The notes under the pieces were generated by a model. It did no database searches. It saw only the letters and a list, made by a program, of their open reading frames with translations, and was not told where the DNA came from. Below, one piece after another: positions 1 to 6,389 of a stretch of 14,035 nucleotides of DNA; position 1 is the first letter of the stretch, and every line of letters starts with the position of its first letter. The stretch lies in the NCBI GenBank assembly GCA_964565705.1, contig CAZMGD010000105.1, positions 1-14,035 on the forward strand, in the 5' to 3' direction. The position numbers and the translations under genes were made by a program. The stretch comes from CAZMGD01 sp964565705. GTDB lineage: Bacteria; Actinomycetota; Acidimicrobiia; Acidimicrobiales; Ilumatobacteraceae.

Positions 1-1261
1 CCAGCTCGGCGACGTGCGTGTGCTCGTCGCTCGGGCGGTCGAACGTGGAGGAGATCACCTCGCCGCGCACGGAGCGGCGGATGTCGGTGACCTCCTCGGG
101 CCGCTCGTCGATCAGCAGGTAGATCAGCTTGACCTCGGGGTTGTTGCGCTCGATGGCGGTGGCGACGGTCTTCAGAACCGTCGTCTTGCCGGCCTTCGGG
201 GGCGACACGACGAGGCCGCGCTGACCCTTGCCGATCGGCGACACCAGGTCGATGATGCGCGTGGTCATGTCGGTCGGGTCGAGGGGGTTCTCGAGCTTCA
301 GCTTCTCGTCGGGGAACAGAGCCGTGAGATCCTCGAACCGCGGGCGGTGGCGCAGCTTCTCGGGATCCTGACCGTTGATCGAGTGGACGTCGAGCAGCGC
401 CGGGTTCTTCTCGTTGCGCCCGGCGACGCGAGACAGCCCCGTGATGTGATCGCCCTTGCGCAGCCCGAACTGGCGGGTCTGCTTGACCGAGATGTAGACG
501 TCTTCCTTGCTGGCCAGGTAGCCCCGGACCCGCAGGAACCCGTAGCCCTCGTCGCGCAGATCGAGGTAGCCGCTGACCTGCACCGGCTCCGTGCTGGGGG
601 CGGGCTCGGCACCTTGGCCCGCCTGGCTGCCCTGGCCGGCTTGGCCGCCCTGGTTGGCCGACGGCGACGCGGCGTCGACGCCCTGCGGGCCCTCGTCGCG
701 GTTCTTGCCCCGGCGGCGGCGCCGACGGCGGCTGCTGCGGCTCTCCCCCTCCCCGTCCGGGGACTCAGCCGGAGCGCGGTCGTCGGGCTCGACGCCGGCG
801 TCCGCGTCGGCGCCGGCCGGTGCTGCCTCGGTGGCAGCGTCGGGCGACGCCTCCGTCGTGGTGGTGTCCACACCCTGGTGCAGGAGCTCGATCTCCCACT
901 CGGCGAGCGGTTCGCCGTCGGGACCGAGCACGACCTCGGCGTCGGTCGCGACGGGCGCGGGCGACTCGCCGCCAGCGGCAGGTCCAACGCCGTTCGTGGT
1001 CGGGGCGGGTGCCTCGACCGCGGCCTCGCGCTCGAGCGTGGGCTCGGCGACGTCCGGGGCCGGAGCCTCGACAGCCGGGGGGCTGCTCGAGCCGTTGGCG
1101 GTCGGCGCCTGGAGCGCGCCAGTCGACTCGAGGATCTTGACGATGATGTCGGCCTTCTTCAACCGGGCCGTGGTCTTGATGCCCAACGCTTGGGCGATCG
1201 CAGTCAGCTGCTCCTTGTCCTTCGACTCGAGCACCGACTGTTCGAGGGCCTCCGCTGTCAC
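1..1261 (-). CDS. rho: Transcription termination factor Rho (C-terminus beyond the window)
   Basis: Rho is the hexameric RNA-dependent ATPase that ends transcription. The frame begins at a GTG (1261-1259) preceded by AGGAAAG at 1272-1278, ten bases upstream, and stays open to the left edge, giving 420 codons. Residues 1-46 are a Rho N-terminal helix domain (MTAEALEQSVLESKDKEQ...). A long acidic/Ala-Pro-Gly-rich linker follows, with a run of eight arginines near residues 176-184. The RNA-binding fold starts near residue 230 (GYLDLRDEGYGFLRVRGY). The Walker A motif PPKAGKT lies near residue 352, and the visible sequence ends in the ATPase core (STFDRPSDEHTHVAEL). The last 150 or so residues, including the R loop, lie outside the window. 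The disordered Arg-rich insert is typical of actinobacterial Rho. It is downstream of thrC after a 249-bp leader. Identity is secure. Confidence 0.97.
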   Translation of the reverse strand, partial: MTAEALEQSVLESKDKEQLTAIAQALGIKTTARLKKADIIVKILESTGALQAPTANGSSSPPAVEAPAPDVAEPTLEREAAVEAPAPTTNGVGPAAGGESPAPVATDAEVVLGPDGEPLAEWEIELLHQGVDTTTTEASPDAATEAAPAGADADAGVEPDDRAPAESPDGEGESRSSRRRRRRRGKNRDEGPQGVDAASPSANQGGQAGQGSQAGQGAEPAPSTEPVQVSGYLDLRDEGYGFLRVRGYLASKEDVYISVKQTRQFGLRKGDHITGLSRVAGRNEKNPALLDVHSINGQDPEKLRHRPRFEDLTALFPDEKLKLENPLDPTDMTTRIIDLVSPIGKGQRGLVVSPPKAGKTTVLKTVATAIERNNPEVKLIYLLIDERPEEVTDIRRSVRGEVISSTFDRPSDEHTHVAEL

Positions 1262-1510
1262 GGATTACCAACTTTCCTGATGTGCTTCCCCGGGACGGAA
1301 GTGAGATGTGCCGTGGGAGGCCTCTGGGTGTCGCGGAGATGAACTCAGTCGACGGCCCGGCAGCCCCACCGCAGGCAGGAAGTTCGCCCCGAGACCGCGC
1401 TGAGCAGGAAGTTGGACGGGGGGTCCGTGCCGCTCTCACGAGGCGATCGGGGAGGTCCGGAGCGATCCGGACGACGTCACGATAGCCAGTGCGCCCTCTC
1501 GGCGCAACGT
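1262..1510 (-). promoter_or_regulatory. Leader of rho with possible RBS-sequestering pairing
   Basis: This 249-bp gap between thrC and rho holds no convincing gene. Read on the minus strand, the segment at 1415-1405 is CCAACTTCCTG, and the rho RBS region at 1279-1268 is CAGGAAAGTTGG. They can pair over 11 bp with one bulged A, covering the Shine-Dalgarno. A second, shorter copy of the anti-RBS sequence (AACTTCCTG, inside 1375-1384) could pair with the same target. rho is known to be autoregulated in other bacteria, so a structured leader would make sense, but regulation here is inference from complementarity only. Confidence 0.4.
1455..1472 (-). terminator. Small hairpin after thrC, possible weak terminator
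   Basis: A perfect 7-bp inverted repeat (GTCCGGA and TCCGGAC) with a four-base loop lies 39 bases past the thrC stop codon. There is no T-tract after it on the minus strand, so a canonical intrinsic terminator is not supported. It could be an RNA-stabilising 3' hairpin or a T-tract-less actinobacterial terminator. Confidence 0.3.
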
Positions 1511-2899
1511 TCAGCGATCCGGGCGGCGGGCGACCGTGCGGACGAAGTCCTGCACCGCGACCAGGTCGTTCGGCAGACGCTCGAGGCGCTCGGGCCGGGC
1601 GAAGAGATCGTGCAGCGCCGGGGGCAGCTGCGGGCGCACACCGGTGGCTCGTTCGACGGCGTCGGGGAACTTCGCGGGATGTGCGGTCGCCAGCGTGACC
1701 ACGGGCACGCCCGGGTGGCGGCGGGCACGCCCGGCGGCGACGCCGACCGCTGTGTGCGGATCGATCAACGTCCCCGTCGACGCGTGCACCTCGGCGATCG
1801 TGGCCAGGGTCTGGTCGTCGTCGAACCGGGCGGCGCGGAACACCGGGGCGATCCACCGGTCGAACTCCTGGTCGGACACGCGCAGCTCGCCATTCGAACG
1901 GAACGACGTCAGCTGCTCGGCGGTGACCGCGCCGTTGCGCCCGTTCATCTCCCAGAGCAAGCGCTCGAAGTTGGACGACACCTGGATGTCCATGCTCGGG
2001 CTGAGCGTCGGGACGACACCGTCGGCGACCATCGTGCGGGTGTCGAAGAACCGGGTCAGGATGTCGTTGGCGTTGGAGCCGACCACGAGCGTGTGCACCG
2101 GCGTGCCCATCTGCCGGGCGATCCACCCGGACAACACGTTGCCGAAGTTGCCCGTCGGCACGCTGAACGTCAGCGGCTGTCCGCCGAGCGCGTCGGACGC
2201 GATCACGTAGTACGCGATCTGGCTCATCACCCGGGCCCAGTTCATGCTGTTCACCGCCGACAGGGCCATGTCGCTGCGGAACGGGGCATCGTTGAACATC
2301 GCCTTCACGAGGTCCTGGCAGTCGTCGAACGTGCCGTCGATCGCCAGGGTGTGCACGTGGGGCGCGTCCACGGTCGTCATCTGTCGCCGCTGCACCTCGC
2401 TGACCCGGCCGTACGGGTAGAGGATCACGATGTCGACGTGCTCGCAGTCGCGGACGCCGTCGATCGCCGCAGAACCGGTGTCGCCGCTCGTCGCACCGAC
2501 GATCGTGATCCGCTCCTGGCGCTGGCCGAGCACGTGGTCGAACAACCGCCCGACGAGCTGGAGGGCGAGGTCCTTGAACGCCAGCGTCGGGCCGTGGAAC
2601 AGCTCCAGCAACCACTCGTCGGGCCCGATCTGGACGAGCGGCGCCACCGCCGGGTGGTCGAACGTTGCATACGCATCGGCGCACATCTGCTCGAGGGCGA
2701 CGCGGGTGACGCCGCCAGGCCCGGTCGCATAGGGAGCGATGACGGCGGCCGCCATGGTCGCGTAGTCACCGACGGGCAGATCGCGCAGCGCCGGGTAGTC
2801 CTCGGGCACGTACAGCCCGCCATCGCTGGCCAAGCCGGCGAGGAGTGCATCGCTGAAGCCGAGCTGCGGCGCCCGGCCCCGGGTGGAGAGGTACTTCAC
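1511..2899 (-). CDS. thrC: Threonine synthase
   Basis: This PLP enzyme converts O-phosphohomoserine to threonine, the last step of the threonine pathway. The 462-residue protein starts at GTG (2899-2897), only three bases after the hom stop codon, so the two genes are very probably co-transcribed and perhaps translationally coupled. The PLP lysine is K109 in HGPTLAFKDLA. The phosphate/substrate loop SGDTGSA is at about 139-145, and PTGNFGN lies near residue 243. The N-terminal start MKYLSTRG with LASDGGLYVPEDYP is typical of the longer threonine synthase type. The protein ends at a TGA at 1513-1511. Its substrate is the product of homoserine kinase (thrB), which is not next to it here. Confidence 0.96.
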   Translation of the reverse strand: MKYLSTRGRAPQLGFSDALLAGLASDGGLYVPEDYPALRDLPVGDYATMAAAVIAPYATGPGGVTRVALEQMCADAYATFDHPAVAPLVQIGPDEWLLELFHGPTLAFKDLALQLVGRLFDHVLGQRQERITIVGATSGDTGSAAIDGVRDCEHVDIVILYPYGRVSEVQRRQMTTVDAPHVHTLAIDGTFDDCQDLVKAMFNDAPFRSDMALSAVNSMNWARVMSQIAYYVIASDALGGQPLTFSVPTGNFGNVLSGWIARQMGTPVHTLVVGSNANDILTRFFDTRTMVADGVVPTLSPSMDIQVSSNFERLLWEMNGRNGAVTAEQLTSFRSNGELRVSDQEFDRWIAPVFRAARFDDDQTLATIAEVHASTGTLIDPHTAVGVAAGRARRHPGVPVVTLATAHPAKFPDAVERATGVRPQLPPALHDLFARPERLERLPNDLVAVQDFVRTVARRPDR

Positions 2900-2902
2900 C
2901 TG

Positions 2903-4216
2903 CTAGTCGCCGACCACGCGCAGCAGGCCACCGACCCGGGTGACGACCGGGAGATCGCGCAGCTCGCGGACCGTGGCCTGCACGTCGGCCTCGCGAGCGA
3001 GGTGGGTGATGAACACGAGCCGGGCCTCGGCGCCGATGCCTTCCTGCTCCATCGCCCGGATGGAGACGGCATGGCGGGCGAACACGCCGGTGACCGCGTG
3101 GAGCACGCCCGGCTCGTCGGTGACGTCGAGGGTCAGCAGGTACTGGGCGTGGGTTTCGTCGATCGCCCGGATCTTCGCCCGGGTGAACGTGCCGATCGTG
3201 CCATGCGTGCCCTTGGCGAGGTTGACGGCGGCGTCGATGACGTCGCCGAGCACTGCCGAGGCCGTGGGCAAGCCGCCGGCGCCGCGGCCGTAGAACATCA
3301 AGGAGCCCACTGCGTCACCCTCGATGAACACTGCGTTGTAGCTCTCGCGCACGCTGGCCAGCGGGTGGTGCAGGGGCACCATCGCCGGGTGCACGCGGAC
3401 CGCGACCTCGTGCGTGTCCTGATCCTGCTCGGCGATCGCCAGCAGCTTGACGGCATACCCGAGGCGAGCGGCGACGGCGATGTCGTTGGCGGTCACCCCG
3501 CTGATGCCCTCGTGGTACACGTCGCCGGCGACGACCTTGGCCCCGAACGCGATCGAGGCGATGATCGCGGCCTTGGCCCCGGCGTCGAACCCCTCGACGT
3601 CGGCGGTCGGGTCGCGCTCGGCGTAGCCGAGGCGCTGGGCCTCGGCGAGCGCCACGGCGTAGTCCGCCCCGTCCTCGCTCATCTTGGTGAGGATGTAGTT
3701 GGTCGTGCCGTTGACGATGCCGAGCACCCGCCGGATCGGCTCGCCCCGGAGCGACTCCCGCAGCGGCCGGATGAGCGGGATGCCGCCGGCGACGGCGGCT
3801 TCGAAGAGCAGATCGACCTGGGCGGCGTCGGCGGCGGCGAACAGCTCGGTGCCGACGTTGGCCAGGAGCTCCTTGTTGGCGGTCACCACCGGCTTTCCGA
3901 GCTGCAGCGCCGTGGTGATCAGCTCGCGTGCGGGCTCGATGCCACCGATGACCTCGACGACGAGGTCGATGCCCGGATCGGTGATCAGCGCGTGGGCGTC
4001 GCGGGTCAAGACGCCCTCGGGGAGGTCGACGGCACGCTCCCGGCTGACGTTGCGCACGGCCACGCGGGCAATCTGGAGGTGCAGCCCGGTGCGGGCGGCG
4101 ATCGTCGAGGCCTGGGCGTCGATCAGCTGCACGAACGCGGCGCCGACGTGACCACAGCCCAGTACGCCGATGCGCACCGAGCGACCGGGTTCGGCTGCGT
4201 CGGAGTGGAGCGTCAC
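2903..4216 (-). CDS. hom: Homoserine dehydrogenase
   Basis: Reduces aspartate semialdehyde to homoserine with NAD(P)H, at the branch from lysine to threonine/methionine synthesis. I choose the GTG at 4216 (MTLHSDAAEPGRSVRIGVLGCG...), giving 437 residues, the usual length for the monofunctional actinobacterial enzyme. The open frame extends much further upstream but that part has no homology-like features. The Rossmann motif GVLGCGHVG is near residues 17-25, followed by TANKELLA, the catalytic-domain segments GIVNGTTNYILTKM and DVEGFDAGAKA, and a C-terminal ACT domain (about 355-435: LTLDVTDEPGVLHAVTGVFA) that normally mediates threonine feedback. No good Shine-Dalgarno precedes the GTG. A TACCCT box eight bases upstream makes a leaderless or near-leaderless mRNA possible. 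GTG at about 4177 is a less likely alternative start. Confidence 0.95.
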   Translation of the reverse strand: MTLHSDAAEPGRSVRIGVLGCGHVGAAFVQLIDAQASTIAARTGLHLQIARVAVRNVSRERAVDLPEGVLTRDAHALITDPGIDLVVEVIGGIEPARELITTALQLGKPVVTANKELLANVGTELFAAADAAQVDLLFEAAVAGGIPLIRPLRESLRGEPIRRVLGIVNGTTNYILTKMSEDGADYAVALAEAQRLGYAERDPTADVEGFDAGAKAAIIASIAFGAKVVAGDVYHEGISGVTANDIAVAARLGYAVKLLAIAEQDQDTHEVAVRVHPAMVPLHHPLASVRESYNAVFIEGDAVGSLMFYGRGAGGLPTASAVLGDVIDAAVNLAKGTHGTIGTFTRAKIRAIDETHAQYLLTLDVTDEPGVLHAVTGVFARHAVSIRAMEQEGIGAEARLVFITHLAREADVQATVRELRDLPVVTRVGGLLRVVGD

Positions 4217-4224
4217 GGCCGGGA

Positions 4225-4230
4225 AGGGTA
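4225..4230 (-). promoter_or_regulatory. Possible -10 box for hom (TACCCT)
   Basis: TACCCT fits the actinobacterial TANNNT -10 consensus and ends eight bases before the hom GTG, close to the spacing of leaderless transcripts. A 7-bp inverted repeat (CGGAACG at 4236-4242, CGTTCCG at 4258-4264) lies just upstream and could be an operator. No convincing -35 is visible. The call rests on spacing and the absence of an RBS. Confidence 0.3.
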
Positions 4231-4282
4231 GGCGACGGAACGTCCGCGCCGGAAGTGCGTTCCGCCGCGTCACCGAGGCTTC

Positions 4283-4405
4283 GCGAGCGCAGCGAGCACC
4301 CCGAACACAACGAACGCCACCACGAACCTGCGCCGCAGCCGCCCACGCGAGCGCAGCGAGCCGAGCCGGCGAGCCCATCAGGCGCAGACAGCGAGCGCGG
4401 CGAGC
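4283..4405. repeat. Three copies of a 15-bp GCGAGCGCRGCGAGC motif
   Basis: The motif GCGAGCGCAGCGAGC occurs at 4283-4297 and 4347-4361, and with one change (GCGAGCGCGGCGAGC) at 4391-4405. They lie in the 191-bp gap between the PemK/MazF-like gene and hom, the last copy just past that gene's stop codon. Similar GCGAGCGCAGCGAGC strings are a recurrent intergenic element type in high-GC actinobacteria as far as I recall. The spacing is irregular (64 and 44 bp), so this is not a CRISPR or VNTR. Function is unknown. The rest of the gap holds only the hom promoter candidate. Confidence 0.6.
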
Positions 4406-4407
4406 GA

Positions 4408-4893
4408 TCAGGAATAGAAGCGGCGCAAGGCGAACACGAGGTCGTCGAAGCGCTTCTTGTCGAGGACCCCGCCGACGCGACGCACGCGGTCGGCATCGAC
4501 GTCGAGGATGCGCTCCAGCTTGGCGTAGCTCGGGCGACCCTCGCGGTCCCACGCGCCGGTGCCGACCAGAACCTGGTGGGGGTGGTCTTCCTTCGTCGTC
4601 AGCGCGACACCGACGAGATCGCCCCGGCGACGACCGAACAGCGCCACCGGTCGATCCTTGCCCTGGCTCGGATCGTCCTCGTAGGGCACCCACGTCCACA
4701 CCACCTCGCCCGGATCGGGTTCGCGCCCGGGCTCGGGCGCGTAGGTGAACGTGATCCCGTTCAGGTCGGCGATGTCGGTGCTCGGCGCCTCGTCGGTGGG
4801 CTTCGGCACGGCGACGCCTGCCTCGGTCTGGCGGCGCTTGGCAGGCCGGGTGAGCGTGTCCATCGCTCTGCGGAACATGCCCTTCAGCGGCAT
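4408..4893 (-). CDS. PemK/MazF-fold family protein, no partner antitoxin
   Basis: A 161-residue protein whose second half resembles the PemK/MazF (type II toxin) fold. PGEVVWTWVPYEDDPSQGKDRPV (about 60-82) matches the MazF opening strand G-D-I-W...G-x-x-RPV. A C-terminal SYAKLERILDVDADRVRRVGGVLD matches the S-x-x-x-x-D-x-I-x-x-V-D...G-x-L end. The first 50 residues are charged and probably disordered. I choose ATG at 4893 because GAGGGAG at 4902-4908 is placed eight bases upstream. A GTG nine bases earlier would overlap that RBS. The RBS overlaps the lysA stop codon, so the gene is tightly linked to lysA (13-bp gap). No small antitoxin gene is adjacent, so an active RNase toxin is doubtful. 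A housekeeping or regulatory relative is as likely. The fold call is from motif memory, without a search. Confidence 0.72.
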   Translation of the reverse strand: MPLKGMFRRAMDTLTRPAKRRQTEAGVAVPKPTDEAPSTDIADLNGITFTYAPEPGREPDPGEVVWTWVPYEDDPSQGKDRPVALFGRRRGDLVGVALTTKEDHPHQVLVGTGAWDREGRPSYAKLERILDVDADRVRRVGGVLDKKRFDDLVFALRRFYS

Positions 4894-4906
4894 GGCAAGC
4901 ACTCCC

Positions 4907-6181
4907 TCACGATTCGTCGACGTCGCAGCGTAGGAGGTCGTCGTACGTCTCGCGGCGGACGACGAGGCGCGACTCCCCGTCGCGCACGAAGACCACCGGG
5001 GGCCTCAGCACCTTGTTGTAGTTGGAGCCCATCGAGTGCCCATAGGCGCCGGTGACCGGCATGGCGAGGAGATCGCCCACGACCAGGTCGGCGGGCACGT
5101 GCGCGTGGTGGATCAGCACGTCGCCGCTCTCGCAGTGCTTGCCGACCAACCGCACGACCTCGGTGCGATCGGCGTCCGCAGCCCGCACCAGCAGCGCCTC
5201 GTACCCGCTGCCGTAGAGCACCGGGCGCGGGTTGTCGCTCATCCCCCCGTCCACGGCGACGTAGGTGCGGATCCCGGGGATGCGCTTGACGGTGCCGACG
5301 GTGTAGACGGTGATCGCTGCAGATGCAACGATCGACCGGCCGGGTTCGACCAGCACCCGTGCACCGAGGCCACTGGTGACCTTGCCGAGCACCCGCCCCC
5401 ACTCGGTGATGGTCGGCGCTTCCTCGTCGGCGACGTAAGCGACGCCGAGCCCCCCGCCGAGGGTCAGCTCGGGCAAGCCCAGCGGCTGGAAGAACTCGGC
5501 CATCACCTCGGCGGCGCGGGCGAAGCTCGACGCCTCGAACACGTTCGATCCGATGTGGCAGTGCACGCCGACGAGCTCGGCGAAGCGCCCTGCGCGGATA
5601 CGTTCGATCGCCCGCAGGGCGTCGCCGTTGGCGAGGTTGAAACCGAACTTCGAGTCGTCCTGGCCCGTGGCCACGTAATCGTGGGTGTGGGCATGGATGC
5701 CGGGCGTGACGCGCACCTGGACGCGGGGTGCGGGCAGTCCCTCCGCGCGGAGCGCCTCCAGGCGGTCGAGCTCGTCGAAGCCGTCGACGACGATCTGGCG
5801 CACACCTTCGACGAGCGCCAGGCGCAGCTCGGCATCGCTCTTGTTGTTGCCGTGCAGCACGCATCGATCGGCCGGCACGCCGGCGGCGAGCGCAGTGTGC
5901 AGCTCGCCGCCCGTGGCGACGTCGAGCAGCAGGCCCTCCTCGTGCGCGAGGCGGGCCATCGCCGTGCAGAGGAACGCCTTGGTCGCGTAGACGACGTTGC
6001 CCTCTCCGAACGCACCGATCGCCTCGCGGCACCGATCGCGCAGGTGCACCTCGTCGTACACGAACAGCGGCGTGCCCTGCTCGGCGGCCAGTTCGGCGAC
6101 GTCGCACCCGCCGATCGACAGCGCCCCCGTGTCGTCGATGCGGACGCTGTCCGGCAGCAATCGCAACGGCACCGGACTCAT
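4907..6181 (-). CDS. lysA: Diaminopimelate decarboxylase
   Basis: Decarboxylates meso-diaminopimelate to lysine, the last step of lysine synthesis. It is a 424-residue fold type III PLP enzyme, normal for the family. The PLP lysine is K68 in VVYATKAFLC. HCHIGSN (H209), GGGLGV (242-247), EPGRS (279-283), the catalytic cysteine C350 in GKHCESGD and YGSGYEAL (323-330) are all present, although the last segment more often lacks the Ser-Gly pair in other decarboxylases. The ATG at 6181 has a GGCGGGGG stretch upstream. The start lies only 20 bases from a tandem palindromic repeat block that separates it from argS. The gene is followed after 13 bases by the PemK/MazF-like gene. Placement after argS is the classic actinobacterial order. 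Confidence 0.96.
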   Translation of the reverse strand: MSPVPLRLLPDSVRIDDTGALSIGGCDVAELAAEQGTPLFVYDEVHLRDRCREAIGAFGEGNVVYATKAFLCTAMARLAHEEGLLLDVATGGELHTALAAGVPADRCVLHGNNKSDAELRLALVEGVRQIVVDGFDELDRLEALRAEGLPAPRVQVRVTPGIHAHTHDYVATGQDDSKFGFNLANGDALRAIERIRAGRFAELVGVHCHIGSNVFEASSFARAAEVMAEFFQPLGLPELTLGGGLGVAYVADEEAPTITEWGRVLGKVTSGLGARVLVEPGRSIVASAAITVYTVGTVKRIPGIRTYVAVDGGMSDNPRPVLYGSGYEALLVRAADADRTEVVRLVGKHCESGDVLIHHAHVPADLVVGDLLAMPVTGAYGHSMGSNYNKVLRPPVVFVRDGESRLVVRRETYDDLLRCDVDES

Positions 6182-6201
6182 CCGACACCCCCGCCTCTGC
6201 C

Positions 6202-6378
6202 GAACCTGCGGTCGAAACGCGCCCGATCCGGGCCGGATCCGACCGCAGGTTCACCACGAGACCCGAACCTGCGGTCGAAACGCGCCCGATCCGGGCCGGA
6301 TCCGACCGCGGGTTCACCACGAGACCCGAACCTGCGGTCGAAACGCGCCCGATCCGGGCCGGATCCGACCGCAGGTTC
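6202..6378. repeat. Three tandem 63-bp units, each a nested palindrome, between argS and lysA
   Basis: Units start at 6202, 6265 and 6328. Each has a 51-bp palindromic core followed (in the first two) by the identical 12-bp spacer ACCACGAGACCC. The core has 13-bp outer arms (GAACCTGCGGTCG and CGACCGCAGGTTC). Inside, next to the right arm, is a second dyad GATCCGG-G-CCGGATC. The copies are identical except for one A-to-G change in the right arm of unit 2 (near 6310), which leaves a G-T wobble on plus-strand RNA and a C-A mismatch on minus-strand RNA. The block nearly fills the gap between the argS stop (6390) and the lysA start (6181), so transcripts running from argS into lysA would contain three strong hairpins. 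It is not a CRISPR: the spacers are identical and short. A dispersed REP/MITE-like palindrome that has been tandemly amplified is the likeliest nature. Confidence 0.9.
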
Positions 6379-6389
6379 GCTGGAGGGGG

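Noticed and set aside
14..1342. A 442-codon plus-strand frame at the left edge
   Set aside because: It is antisense to rho, whose minus-strand frame has Walker A and RNA-binding motifs.
1412..4231. A 939-codon open frame on the plus strand
   Set aside because: It lies opposite thrC and hom, which have full motif sets. Its translation is Arg/Asp/Val/Gly-rich antisense composition without domains.
4217..4699. N-terminal extension of hom
   Set aside because: The frame is open but overlaps the PemK/MazF-like gene and the repeat-containing gap. Known enzymes start just before the Rossmann motif.
6202..6378. CRISPR array
   Set aside because: There are only three units and the 12-bp spacers are identical. 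The repeated unit is itself a long palindrome, and no cas genes are present.
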